Source of the DNA: a virus
Length of the DNA: 41,058 nucleotides
IMG/VR virus record: IMGVR_UViG_3300046376_000145
Location: 1-41,058 of that record
Reading direction: 5' to 3' (one strand)
The translations under genes and the position numbers were made by a program. Positions 14,829 to 22,262 of this stretch are shown here, piece after piece; the stretch's first letter is position 1; the number at the start of each line of letters is the position of its first letter. The notes beneath the pieces were generated by a model. That model made no database searches. It worked only from the letters and a program-made list of their open reading frames with translations, and had not been told where the DNA came from.

Positions 14829-14887
14829 GCGACACGTGTTGGGAGCACCAGGTCGTGGACTGTCCGGTGTGCGGGGCGAAGAAGTGA
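14825..14887 (+). CDS. 20-residue Cys-rich microprotein
   Basis: GTG 14825 overlaps the previous stop (GTGA) and its own stop overlaps the nuclease start GTG 14884, so both ends lie in the same overlap chain as the neighbours. The peptide has one N-terminal Cys and a CPVCG zinc-knuckle-like end. Its main role might be translational coupling, or it could bind metal. It is too short for homology. Confidence 0.5.
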   Translation: MSDTCWEHQVVDCPVCGAKK

Positions 14888-15723
14888 CCGGGGGGCCGAG
14901 CCTGGCGGCGTTCTTCGCCGCGCCCAGCAGCGCGCCCCGGCTCGCCTCGGGCAACACCGAGTGGGCGCAGCGGATGGCCGCCGAGGTCAAGGCCGTCATC
15001 CGGCACGCCAGCGAGTGGGCTCCGCGCTCCCAGCAGGTGCACCTCGGGCCGAGCGAGCTCGGCGTGGAGTGTGACCGCCAGGTGGTCGGCAAGCTGGTCC
15101 GGGAGACGCCCACGAACCACGTGTTCGACCCGTGGCCGTCGTTCATGGGCACCGCCGGGCACGCCGCGATGGAGAAGGCGTTCCAGGACGACAACCGGCG
15201 GATCGCGCCGCTGCCCGGGGAGCCGCCCGACTTCGTGCGGTGGCTGACCGAGACGCGGGTGGTCCCGCACCCCGAGCACCCTGGCACCGCCGACCTGTAC
15301 GACGCCCGGGAGCGGGCGGTGCTCGATCACAAGTTCCTCGGCGACTCCAGCCGGGAGAAGGTGGTGGCCGGCCGGGTGTCGCGGAAGTACAGGCGTCAGC
15401 TACTGCTCTACGGCCTGGGCTACCTGCGGGCCGGGCGGCCGGTGGACCGGGTGGCGCTGATTGCCTACCCGCGCACGCGGTCCACCCTGGACGGCCTGTA
15501 CGTGTGGGAGACGCCGTTCGACGCCGACGCGGTGGCCGAACTGGTGGACACCTTCGCCGAGACGGCGCGGCGCAAGGGCTACGCCGCCGAGGTGGCCGCT
15601 GGCCGGATGACCCTGGAGCAGGTGCCCCGCACGCCGGTCCGGGACGAGTGTTTCTACTGCCCCTTCTACCGCCCCGAGGGCGGACACGGGCCGGCCGTCG
15701 GCTGCCCGGGAACGGTGGGATGA
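14884..15723 (+). CDS. Cas4/RecB-like PD-(D/E)XK nuclease with Fe-S cysteines
   Basis: A 279-residue exonuclease, probably acting on DNA ends in replication or recombination. The catalytic set is visible: His93 in GTAGHAAME, Asp137 in GTADLYD, Asp148 and Lys150 in LDHK, and Gln172 in RRQLLLYG. Four cysteines at 63, 256, 259 and 274 fit the [4Fe-4S] cluster of Cas4-type nucleases. It is not linked to CRISPR here. The start GTG 14884 overlaps the microprotein stop. Confidence 0.88.
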   Translation: MTGGPSLAAFFAAPSSAPRLASGNTEWAQRMAAEVKAVIRHASEWAPRSQQVHLGPSELGVECDRQVVGKLVRETPTNHVFDPWPSFMGTAGHAAMEKAFQDDNRRIAPLPGEPPDFVRWLTETRVVPHPEHPGTADLYDARERAVLDHKFLGDSSREKVVAGRVSRKYRRQLLLYGLGYLRAGRPVDRVALIAYPRTRSTLDGLYVWETPFDADAVAELVDTFAETARRKGYAAEVAAGRMTLEQVPRTPVRDECFYCPFYRPEGGHGPAVGCPGTVG

Positions 15724-16187
15724 TGACCCAGCAGTACGACCCCAGAGACGAGTTCGCGTCCGAGCCGCTGGAGTGGGCCGACACGCACCAACACGACGAC
15801 CCGAGGGTGGAGTGCCCGCCGGTGTCCGGTTGGCTGGAGGGCCCGGACGGTGTTGAGCCCGTGCCGGCCCCCGCTGCTCCCGCACCGCCCCAGCGCCCGG
15901 TGGCGCACACCATCGACATCGGTCTGCGCAACGGCGAGACGGGCCACGTCGTCCTGGACGGCGTCGACATCGGCACGTGCGTCGTGGGCGCGGTGCTGTA
16001 CCTGTCGCCGGGCCGCGGGCCCCACGTCGTGCTTGAACTGCTGCCGGGGGAGACGGCACTGCACTCGGACGTGGCGCACGTGGAGGTGGGCGGCCTGACC
16101 CGCGACGTGCTGACCCGGCTGGGCTGGACGCCGCCGGCCGCGCCGAAAGTGCCTGTTGCAACCGAAGGCAACGGCGTGCAAGACTGA
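15720..16187 (+). CDS. Unknown acidic protein with a C-terminal beta domain (155 residues)
   Basis: ATG 15720 overlaps the nuclease stop; ATG 15723 is an alternative. The N-terminal ~55 residues are acidic and Pro/Ala-rich and probably unfolded. Residues about 60-135 look like an all-beta domain (TIDIGLRNG, GHVVLDGVDIGT, PHVVLELLPG). No function can be assigned. The structured leader of the next gene starts right after its stop. Confidence 0.7.
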   Translation: MMTQQYDPRDEFASEPLEWADTHQHDDPRVECPPVSGWLEGPDGVEPVPAPAAPAPPQRPVAHTIDIGLRNGETGHVVLDGVDIGTCVVGAVLYLSPGRGPHVVLELLPGETALHSDVAHVEVGGLTRDVLTRLGWTPPAAPKVPVATEGNGVQD

Positions 16188-16291
16188 CACCGGCGGGGCG
16201 GCTGCGTAGTTCGCCTCTGTTGGACCGCACGGTCCCCAAGCGGCCTGTTCGTCGCCCCGCCACCCGGTGGCCCGTCCCCATCAGGACGGGC
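16188..16291 (+). promoter_or_regulatory. Structured intergenic RNA candidate before the putative SSB
   Basis: CACCGG (16188-16193) pairs with CCGGTG (16264-16269) and CGGGGCG (16194-16200) with CGCCCCG (16253-16259), with a 4-base bulge. Inside is GGACCG-CA-CGGTCC (16222-16235), which could equally be an operator. Directly after, GCCCGTCC (16270-16277) pairs with GGACGGGC (16284-16291). The element starts at the base after the upstream stop codon and ends 45 bases before the next start. It could be a terminator, a leader RNA or a protein-binding site for autoregulation. Confidence 0.5.
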
Positions 16292-16336
16292 ACACCCAAC
16301 CACCAACCATGATCACAATCTGAATCGAGAACCGCA

Positions 16337-17335
16337 GTGACCTACCCACAGCAGCAGTACCCGGGGTACGGCCAGCAGCCGGCACCCGTAGCGCCTCCGG
16401 TGCCGGGCGGCTTCGTCCAGCAGCCGCAGGGCTACGGGCAGCCGGCCCCGCAGGGCTACCCCCAGCAGCCCCAGTACGGCCAGCAGCAGCCCTACGCCGC
16501 GCCACAGTACGCGCCGGCTCCGCAGTACTACCCCCAGCCCGAGCAGCCGCCGGTGGTCCCGGGCAACCTGGACAGCTTCTACAACCAGCCGGCCGTCGGT
16601 GGCGGCAAGTCGCTGAAGTTCGAGCAGCTCGGCCAGTTCCACGACGTCGTGTTCCCGCGCGACGTGGCCGACTCGGACGTGCAGGCGCAGATGGAGATGA
16701 CTCCTCCCGGCGTGCCGCCGCGGGTCAAGAAGTTCCGCGATGGCAGCACGATGTACGTGCTGGTGCTGCCCCTGCTGACCATGGACGGCCAGCCGGCCAC
16801 CCACTACGTCCGCGGGCCCGAGCGGGAGAAGATGATCGAGGCCATGCAGCGGGCCGGCGTGCAGCCGGACGCCGACGGTCACTACCGGCCCAAGAAGGGC
16901 GACCGGGCCCGGATCACCTACGTCGGCAACACGCCGACCAGTTTCGGGCAGCCGCGCAAGGATCGGGACTGGCAGTACGTTCCGGCCACCCAGGCCGGCG
17001 GCGGCATGAACACCGCCCAGCAGTTCGCCCCGCAGCCGCCGGCCCCCGCGCCGGTCCAGCAGCCCCAGCAGGCTCCGCAGGTCCCCGGCTACGGCGCTCC
17101 GATGCCGCAGATGCAGCAGGCTCCGAACGGTGGCGTCCAGCAGGCGTACCCGCCGGCGCAGCAGCCGCCGATGGGCCAGTTCGTCACTCCCCAGCCGGAG
17201 CAGGCCCAGCCGACGCCGGGCGCTGCCGCGCCGGCCCAGGGTGGCGCGTACGTGCCGGCGGGCATGGACCCGTCAAGCCCGGCGTTCGCCGCGTTCCAGC
17301 AGCTGATCGGCCAGGCGGCCCAGCCCCAGCAGTAA
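16337..17335 (+). CDS. Putative single-strand DNA-binding protein with low-complexity arms
   Basis: A 332-residue protein starting at GTG 16337. Residues 1-75 and about 215-330 are Pro/Gln/Gly/Tyr-rich repeats (QPQGYGQ, QQPQYGQQQ type) and must be disordered. The central domain (about 80-205) has alternating strands compatible with an OB fold (FEQLGQFHDVVFP, MYVLVLPLLTM, GDRARITYVGN). The position among nuclease, helicase and resolvase supports an ssDNA-binding role; this is inference. An alternative is another structural or RNA-binding protein. Confidence 0.6.
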   Translation: MTYPQQQYPGYGQQPAPVAPPVPGGFVQQPQGYGQPAPQGYPQQPQYGQQQPYAAPQYAPAPQYYPQPEQPPVVPGNLDSFYNQPAVGGGKSLKFEQLGQFHDVVFPRDVADSDVQAQMEMTPPGVPPRVKKFRDGSTMYVLVLPLLTMDGQPATHYVRGPEREKMIEAMQRAGVQPDADGHYRPKKGDRARITYVGNTPTSFGQPRKDRDWQYVPATQAGGGMNTAQQFAPQPPAPAPVQQPQQAPQVPGYGAPMPQMQQAPNGGVQQAYPPAQQPPMGQFVTPQPEQAQPTPGAAAPAQGGAYVPAGMDPSSPAFAAFQQLIGQAAQPQQ

Positions 17336-17385
17336 GCCCCATCGGACGCCGCTACCGAACCGGCGGAATCCCCGTCCGACACCAT

Positions 17386-17420
17386 GCGGCCCGCTGGTTC
17401 CTCGATCGCCGGCGGGCCGC
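17386..17420 (+). terminator. Hairpin after the putative SSB
   Basis: GCGGCCCGC (17386-17394) pairs with GCGGGCCGC (17412-17420) over a 17-base loop, followed by TCTTCGTCCT. It lies 51-85 bases after the stop codon and may reduce read-through into the micro-gene chain. Confidence 0.5.
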
Positions 17421-17440
17421 TCTTCGTCCTGGAGGACGTC

Positions 17441-17668
17441 ATGACCCTGATTGACAAGCGGGGCACCGGCGCTACGGCGTACTCGGCCCCCTACTACGTG
17501 TACGAGATCCAGGTGACGCTGCCGGTGTCGCTGGAGGACGCGAGCCTCGGCGGGACTGTCGGGCCCGAGCACGTGGAGGAAGCGGTCCGGGACGCGCTGG
17601 TGGAGTTGCTGGAGTGCGGCGACGCCGTGGACGTCACCATCATCGGTTTGACCTCGGAGCGACGGTGA
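17441..17668 (+). CDS. Unknown 75-residue protein
   Basis: ATG 17441 with GGAGGA six bases upstream. The protein shows alternating strands (YYVYEIQVTLPVSL) and an acidic helix (about residues 40-57), suggesting a small alpha/beta domain. The stop overlaps the first of four tiny membrane-protein genes. No function recognised. Confidence 0.65.
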   Translation: MTLIDKRGTGATAYSAPYYVYEIQVTLPVSLEDASLGGTVGPEHVEEAVRDALVELLECGDAVDVTIIGLTSERR

Positions 17669-17754
17669 CCGCCGTGCTGGCCGTGATGGCCGTCGCCCCG
17701 CTGATCAGCCTGGTGGTGTCGCTGTGGCGAGAGACCAGCGGGGGACTGCGGTGA
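17665..17754 (+). CDS. 29-residue single-span membrane microprotein (1 of 4)
   Basis: GTG 17665 overlaps the previous stop (GTGA) and its stop overlaps GTG 17751. One hydrophobic helix (about residues 3-20) is followed by WRETSGGLR. The double overlap and the conserved small-membrane-protein layout argue for translation. Confidence 0.5.
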   Translation: MTAVLAVMAVAPLISLVVSLWRETSGGLR

Positions 17755-17903
17755 ATGACGGCATGTTCCCGACGTTCGGGGAGTTCCTGGTGCAGGCCGC
17801 CGAGTTCTTCCTGGGCATCGTGGCCCTCCTGGGTGGCATCGGCGTCGGTATCGCCGTGCTGGTCCTGGTGATCGGCTGGGCGGTTCGGAGGATGGACCGG
17901 TGA
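17751..17903 (+). CDS. 50-residue membrane microprotein (2 of 4)
   Basis: GTG 17751 overlaps the previous stop. An amphipathic start (FPTFGEFLVQAAEFF) runs into a strong hydrophobic segment rich in Gly/Val/Leu (about residues 20-43) and ends in VRRMDR, giving positive charge on one side. The stop overlaps GTG 17900. Confidence 0.55.
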   Translation: MNDGMFPTFGEFLVQAAEFFLGIVALLGGIGVGIAVLVLVIGWAVRRMDR

Positions 17904-18004
17904 GCGTCCTGGACTGGCTCCTGCTCGGCTCCGTCGGCGGCCTGCCCGTCGCCGCGGTCATCGCCCTTGTCGTGGTGGTGCTGATCCTAGGGAGGGGGAA
18001 GTGA
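17900..18004 (+). CDS. 34-residue membrane microprotein (3 of 4)
   Basis: GTG 17900 overlaps the previous stop. The hydrophobic helix (about residues 12-30, VAAVIALVVVVLIL) ends in GRGK. The stop overlaps GTG 18001; GGGAGGGGG just upstream of that GTG would serve as its ribosome binding site. Confidence 0.5.
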   Translation: MSVLDWLLLGSVGGLPVAAVIALVVVVLILGRGK

Positions 18005-18105
18005 GTGGGCTGTGGTGGCTGCTGCTGGCCCCGGCCAGTTTCACGCTCGGCTGGTGGCTGGGCGCGAAACTGGCTCGGTGGACGGAACGGGAGCAGAACC
18101 GATGA
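18001..18105 (+). CDS. 34-residue membrane microprotein (4 of 4)
   Basis: GTG 18001 overlaps the previous stop. A Trp/Leu-rich hydrophobic stretch (GLWWLLLAPASFTLGWWLG) is followed by a charged tail with RWTEREQNR. The stop overlaps the helicase ATG 18102 (ATGA), so the chain feeds directly into the helicase. Confidence 0.5.
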   Translation: MSGLWWLLLAPASFTLGWWLGAKLARWTEREQNR

Positions 18106-19904
18106 ACGCCCTGCACGCCGAGATCCACGCCGACGGCGACCGGGTGATCCTGTTCGCCGACGGGCCGGACATCGCCGCCATCGCCCAGGGGCTGGAACTG
18201 CTCACCCCGCTGATCAAGCCCACCGACCCGCCCGGCGCGCTTCAGGCACCGCTGTGCTGGCCGCTGGTCGTGCAGCTGGCCATCCAGTACCCCGGCGTGT
18301 TCTTCCCGGGCCCGCGGCTCCAGGCGTGGATCGCGGGTCAGGTGTCGGCCCGGATGCCACAGGACGATCCCGAGTCGTGGGTGCCGCTGGGCAACGAGAC
18401 GGCGTTCGGGGGCAAGACACCCCGCCTCTACCAGCTGGAGGGGGCACGGATGCTGGCCGGCACCGGCCGGGGCTTCCTGTTCGACGACCCCGGCACGGGA
18501 AAGACGATCACGGCGATTCTGGCGGTGCTCCGATTGCGGGCGGCCGGCGTGATCCCGCTGGCCGGTCCGATCGTGGTGGTGTGCCCCGGCACCGTGCAGG
18601 ACAGCTGGGTGCGCGCCTGGCGGGAGTGGACGACGTTGTCCGCGGTGGCCTGGCGGGGCACGCCGGACCAGCGCCGGCGCAAGGCCGGCATCGCGGATGT
18701 CTACGTGGTCAGCTACGCCACCGCCCGCAATGACGCCGTCGCCCCGCGCAAGGCCACCCCGACGCATCCCCGACGAGTGGCCGGCCCGCTGTGGGAGATG
18801 ATGCCGTCAGTGGTGATTGTGGATGAGTGCCACGCCCTGAAGAACCGGGACTCCAAACAGTCACAGGTGGTCCGCTCACTCGGTTCCCGGGCCCGGGCGG
18901 TGTTCGCGCTGTCGGGGACGCCGATCACGCACACCGTACGCGACCTGTGGCCGAACATGGCGATGGTCGACCCGGCTGGTTACCACTCCGAGGAGAGGTT
19001 CACCTCCCGCTACGTGCTCACCACGAAATCGGACTACGGCGAACCCGAGGCGCTGGGCATCCAGCCCTGGCGACAGGCCGAGTGGGACATGGCGCTGCTG
19101 GGGCAGTACCGGCGGGTCAGCAAGGCCGACGTCCTTCCGCAGCTTCCGCCCAAGGTCTACTCGGTGCGGGAGGTGGACCTGCCGCCGGAGTACCGCAAGG
19201 CCTACGACGACCTGGAGGACCAGATGCTGGCCGAGCTCCCGGGGGAGGATGTGGAGCTCAAGACCATGACCGAGCTGTCCAAGCTGGAGCTGCTGTGCCG
19301 GCTGGCCTGTGCCGCCGCCGACGTGTTCACGGTGCTGGTGGAGGTGGTCAACCCGCTGACCGGGGAGACCGAGATGGAGGAACGGGCCCGGGCGACGCTG
19401 CGTGCGCCGAGCTGGAAGGCCGACGCGCTGGTGGAGGTGCTGGACGAACGGCCCGGGCAGCAGGTGGCCGTGTTCGCGCCGAGCCGGCAGATGATCGACG
19501 TGGCCCACGAGGTGGTCACGAAGGCGGGCTACCGGTGCGCGCTGATCGTCGGCGGGCAGTCGGCGACGCAGCGCACGGCGGAGGTGGACCGGTTCCAGGC
19601 CGGCGACGCCGACGTGATCCTGGTGACCACCTCGGCCGGCGGCGTCGGCATCACGCTGACGGCGGCGTCGGTGGTGGTGTTCCTGCAACGCCCCTGGAGT
19701 TACGTGGAGGCCAGCCAGGCCGAGGACCGCTGCCACCGCATCGGCTCGGAGATCCACGACTCGATCGAGATCATCGACATCGTGGCCCGGCGCACCGTCG
19801 ACTCGCGGGTGCGTGAGGTGCTGCGCACGAAGGCGGGCGCGCTGGCCGAGCTGGTGAAGGATCCGAGGATCGTGCGGGAGGTGCTCGGCGGTGCCCAACG
19901 CTGA
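18102..19904 (+). CDS. SNF2/DEAD-box family helicase (superfamily 2)
   Basis: A 600-residue DNA-dependent ATPase. Residues 1-100 are a phage-specific N-terminus; motifs follow: Walker A DDPGTGKT (128-135), Walker B DECH (241-244), motif III SGTP (271-274), and motif VI QAEDRCHRIG (about 541-550) with VTTSAGGVGITLTAA before it. The QxxDRxHRIG box is typical of SNF2 proteins. Its place between putative SSB and resolvase points to replication or recombination, for example fork remodelling. The start is ATG 18102. Confidence 0.92.
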   Translation: MNALHAEIHADGDRVILFADGPDIAAIAQGLELLTPLIKPTDPPGALQAPLCWPLVVQLAIQYPGVFFPGPRLQAWIAGQVSARMPQDDPESWVPLGNETAFGGKTPRLYQLEGARMLAGTGRGFLFDDPGTGKTITAILAVLRLRAAGVIPLAGPIVVVCPGTVQDSWVRAWREWTTLSAVAWRGTPDQRRRKAGIADVYVVSYATARNDAVAPRKATPTHPRRVAGPLWEMMPSVVIVDECHALKNRDSKQSQVVRSLGSRARAVFALSGTPITHTVRDLWPNMAMVDPAGYHSEERFTSRYVLTTKSDYGEPEALGIQPWRQAEWDMALLGQYRRVSKADVLPQLPPKVYSVREVDLPPEYRKAYDDLEDQMLAELPGEDVELKTMTELSKLELLCRLACAAADVFTVLVEVVNPLTGETEMEERARATLRAPSWKADALVEVLDERPGQQVAVFAPSRQMIDVAHEVVTKAGYRCALIVGGQSATQRTAEVDRFQAGDADVILVTTSAGGVGITLTAASVVVFLQRPWSYVEASQAEDRCHRIGSEIHDSIEIIDIVARRTVDSRVREVLRTKAGALAELVKDPRIVREVLGGAQR

Positions 19905-20091
19905 CTTCGATGTGTGCTGGTGCGGCCACCCGTGGAGCGAGCACATTGAGTCCTACGACTGGTGCAACGTCACGGGCTGTTCTGGTGACTGCTACCAGGA
20001 CGATCGACGGGCGTCGACAGTGCCCTGCACGTGTGAGGTCTTCCGGCTGTGGTACCGGGATGAGGGGCCGCCGCCTGGCGCCCATGGATGA
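19891..20091 (+). CDS. Cys-rich zinc-binding-like protein (66 residues)
   Basis: GTG 19891 lies 14 bases inside the end of the helicase gene. Cys/His residues are dense: CWCGHPWSEH, CNVTGCSGDC, then CTCEVF. This is enough for one or two metal sites. Similar CWCGH-starting small proteins are familiar from actinophages, without known function. Confidence 0.7.
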   Translation: MPNADFDVCWCGHPWSEHIESYDWCNVTGCSGDCYQDDRRASTVPCTCEVFRLWYRDEGPPPGAHG

Positions 20092-20123
20092 TCTTGGTCG
20101 GGGCGTTTCCGCAGGTAAAAGGC

Positions 20124-20196
20124 CCTTGCGCTCAGTTGCAACTTGAGCCATACTGGTTCCACACCGCACCACCAACTTCACACCGAGGAGTACCAG
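20124..20196 (+). promoter_or_regulatory. Repeated promoter/leader element, copy A
   Basis: CCTTGCGCTC, two bases, then TTGCAACTTG (20124-20145) recurs at 24860-24881. TTGCGC (20126-20131) followed by 17 bases and CATACT (20149-20154) could be the -35 and -10 boxes. Further on, CACACCGAGGAG (20179-20190) is also shared and supplies the ribosome binding site six bases before ATG 20197. Both copies head an operon-like block, so coordinated control is likely. Confidence 0.55.
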
Positions 20197-21129
20197 ATGA
20201 CCAACTACGTCGGCACCACCGGGAACACCGTCCACATGGCTGCCAACACCCGCACGGCTCGCTGGGCCTGCCGCCCGCGCACCGAGCTGGCTCCCTGCGT
20301 CGCCGGCACCACCCAGACCGACGCCGCCGTGACCTGCGGGAGCTGCCTGCGGGTCGCCCGTCGGGCCCACGAGCTGGCCGACGCCCTGGTGACCGCGATG
20401 GCCGAGGGTCGGGCCGAGGCCGAGCGCCACACCATGTCCAGCATCGAACACGGCCACGTCGACATGTTCGCGCCGGCCCCGCTCCTGCGCTCGGCTCTGG
20501 CCTCGGGTGTCAACTCGGTGTCGTACTGGTTCGGCGTTGGCGAGGTGGAGGGCGTCAGCAACGCCGCGTACATGATGCGCCGCCGCGAGCTGGAGCTGGC
20601 GCACCTGGAGACGCTGGCCGCCGAGGCCGAGTTGGAGGCGCACCGGATGAACGTCTGCGACCCCACGTTCGGCTACCCGGGCCGCATGGCCGACGTTGAC
20701 GCCGCCCACGAGCTGGCCAACCGGATCAACCCGACGGGCATCGTGACCGAGATCGGGCTGGGCCAGGACCTGCAGCTGCACACCCGGACCGACTGGACCA
20801 CCAGCACGCTGCACGCCGAGGCGCTGGTGATGGACCGCGAGCTGGACCTGGCCAAGGACGAGGTGTTCGAGCGGCCGGAGATCACGACCCCGGACAGCGT
20901 GCCCACCCTCACCGGCACCGAGCTGGCCGAGCAGGTGGCGCGGTGTCGGCGGCTGGCCCAGCGCCACATCGATCGGGGGCAGGCGGCCGAGGCAGCGGAG
21001 TACTGGTTCGCGATGTGGATGGCCCGCCGGGAGATCTCCTACCGCGCCCAGTTGCTGCCCGCCGACCACGTCTACGCCGAGCGCCTCGCCCCGCCCACGT
21101 CGGCCGGCGACAGCGTCCGTCGCCCCTGA
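20197..21129 (+). CDS. Unknown 310-residue protein
   Basis: ATG 20197, six bases after GAGGAG. The N-terminus has a Cys/His cluster (WACRPRTELAPCVAG, then CGSCLRVARRAHELA) that may bind a metal; the rest is mainly helical and acidic with a coiled-coil-like part (about residues 125-155). The gene has its own promoter candidate and is followed by a very strong hairpin, so it may be expressed independently and highly. No function recognised. Confidence 0.78.
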   Translation: MTNYVGTTGNTVHMAANTRTARWACRPRTELAPCVAGTTQTDAAVTCGSCLRVARRAHELADALVTAMAEGRAEAERHTMSSIEHGHVDMFAPAPLLRSALASGVNSVSYWFGVGEVEGVSNAAYMMRRRELELAHLETLAAEAELEAHRMNVCDPTFGYPGRMADVDAAHELANRINPTGIVTEIGLGQDLQLHTRTDWTTSTLHAEALVMDRELDLAKDEVFERPEITTPDSVPTLTGTELAEQVARCRRLAQRHIDRGQAAEAAEYWFAMWMARREISYRAQLLPADHVYAERLAPPTSAGDSVRRP

Positions 21130-21139
21130 CCCACGAGCA

Positions 21140-21179
21140 GACGGCCGGCCCCGGCGGGAGAACCCCGGGGCCGGCCGTC
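21140..21179 (+). terminator. Strong hairpin after the 310-residue gene
   Basis: GACGGCCGGCCCCGG (21140-21154) and CCGGGGCCGGCCGTC (21165-21179) form a perfect 15-bp stem with a 10-base loop. There is no T-run. It would stop or thin transcription before the resolvase gene, whose own ribosome binding site (GAGGAGAA) lies just beyond. Confidence 0.7.
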
Positions 21180-21200
21180 GCACCACATGAGGAGAACGAC

Positions 21201-21827
21201 ATGATCAGCGTGATCGGGATCGACCCCGGCGGCACCACCGGCGTGGCCCTGCTCCAGATGCGCCCGGGTGCCGACGGGACGCCGCGCTACTGCTGCCCCA
21301 AGGCGTTCCAGGTGGGCAGCCGACGCGCCGGCAAGGGCGAGAAGTCCGAGGACACCGTGGAGCGCCTGGAGTCCGAGTTCGGCCTGCTGTTCGCGTCTTC
21401 CCGGTACTCCTCATCGCGTCACGTGATGTTCGCGGTGGAGAAGTTCGTGGTCGGTCCCCGGTCCGGCCGGGTCGGCACCCCACAGGCCTCGGAGGTGGCC
21501 CGCAAGGTGATCGGCCAGCTGTGGACCCTGGCGCACGACCTGAACGCCGGCATCGTGGAGCGCACGGCCAGCCAGGTGAAGTTGTGGGCCACCGACGCCC
21601 GACTGCGCCGAGCTGCCGGGGCACAGGCGGTGCGCGCCGATCCCGGCACCGGGTTCGTGCCCAACGGGCTGGAGTCCTCCCTCTACGACGCCACCGCTCG
21701 GCTCCCGCACGCCCGGGACGCCGCCCGGCACGCGCTGTTTGCGGCGGTCCAGGACGTCCATTGGCCCGACCCGCTGTCCCGCGCATACTGGGAACCGCTG
21801 GACGCGCTGACCAGCAGGAACGACTGA
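21201..21827 (+). CDS. RuvC-like Holliday junction resolvase
   Basis: A 208-residue RNase H-fold nuclease that would cut branched DNA before packaging. IGIDPGGTTGVAL holds Asp8, VMFAVEKFV holds Glu80, and HARDAARHALFA holds Asp173 with His177, matching the acidic triad layout of RuvC-type resolvases. ATG 21201 follows GAGGAGAACGAC. It fits with the nearby nuclease and helicase. Confidence 0.82.
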   Translation: MISVIGIDPGGTTGVALLQMRPGADGTPRYCCPKAFQVGSRRAGKGEKSEDTVERLESEFGLLFASSRYSSSRHVMFAVEKFVVGPRSGRVGTPQASEVARKVIGQLWTLAHDLNAGIVERTASQVKLWATDARLRRAAGAQAVRADPGTGFVPNGLESSLYDATARLPHARDAARHALFAAVQDVHWPDPLSRAYWEPLDALTSRND

Positions 21828-21848
21828 ACGACCCCTGGAGATGTGACT

Positions 21849-22262
21849 ATGCCTCATTTGCGCAACGTGGGACCGGGGGCTCCGAGACAGGGCCGCCCGG
21901 CCGGCTCGGCCGAGCCGTTCGCGATGCCCAGCCACCGCCCCGAGCCGTGGACCGAGCAGGCGGCGTGCCGGCCCGAGCGCTTCCCGTCGCACCGGATCGA
22001 GGCCGACGGGCGGCTGGTGCTGCTGGAGCCGAACGACTGGCACCAGGCCGCCAACTCGCCGCGGACGGCCTGGGCGCGGGAGGTGTGCGCCGGCTGCCCG
22101 GTCCGGGCGCAGTGCCAGGAGTACGCCGTGCGCAAGCGGATCGACAACGGCATCTGGGGTGGGCTGACCGAGAAGGAACTGCGCTTGCTGCTGCGCCGGG
22201 CCTACCAGCAGGCGCGGGCCAAGTCGTTCGTGGTGATCCGCGGCCGGAAGGAGACGGCGTGA
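21849..22262 (+). CDS. WhiB-family iron-sulfur transcription regulator
   Basis: A 137-residue protein with the four WhiB cysteines: Cys40, then CAGCPVRAQC giving Cys80, Cys83 and Cys89, followed by GIWGGLTEKE (101-110) and a basic C-terminus. WhiB proteins bind a [4Fe-4S] cluster and the host sigma factor. They are confined to actinobacteria and their phages, which supports the host call. I chose ATG 21849 with GGAG eight bases upstream; GTG 21843 is possible. There is an extended loop between Cys40 and Cys80. Confidence 0.93.
   Translation: MPHLRNVGPGAPRQGRPAGSAEPFAMPSHRPEPWTEQAACRPERFPSHRIEADGRLVLLEPNDWHQAANSPRTAWAREVCAGCPVRAQCQEYAVRKRIDNGIWGGLTEKELRLLLRRAYQQARAKSFVVIRGRKETA

Noticed and set aside
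14884-15723. Cas4-like nuclease as part of a CRISPR system
   Set aside because: No cas1, cas2 or repeat-spacer array is present; Cas4-type nucleases are common in phage replication modules.
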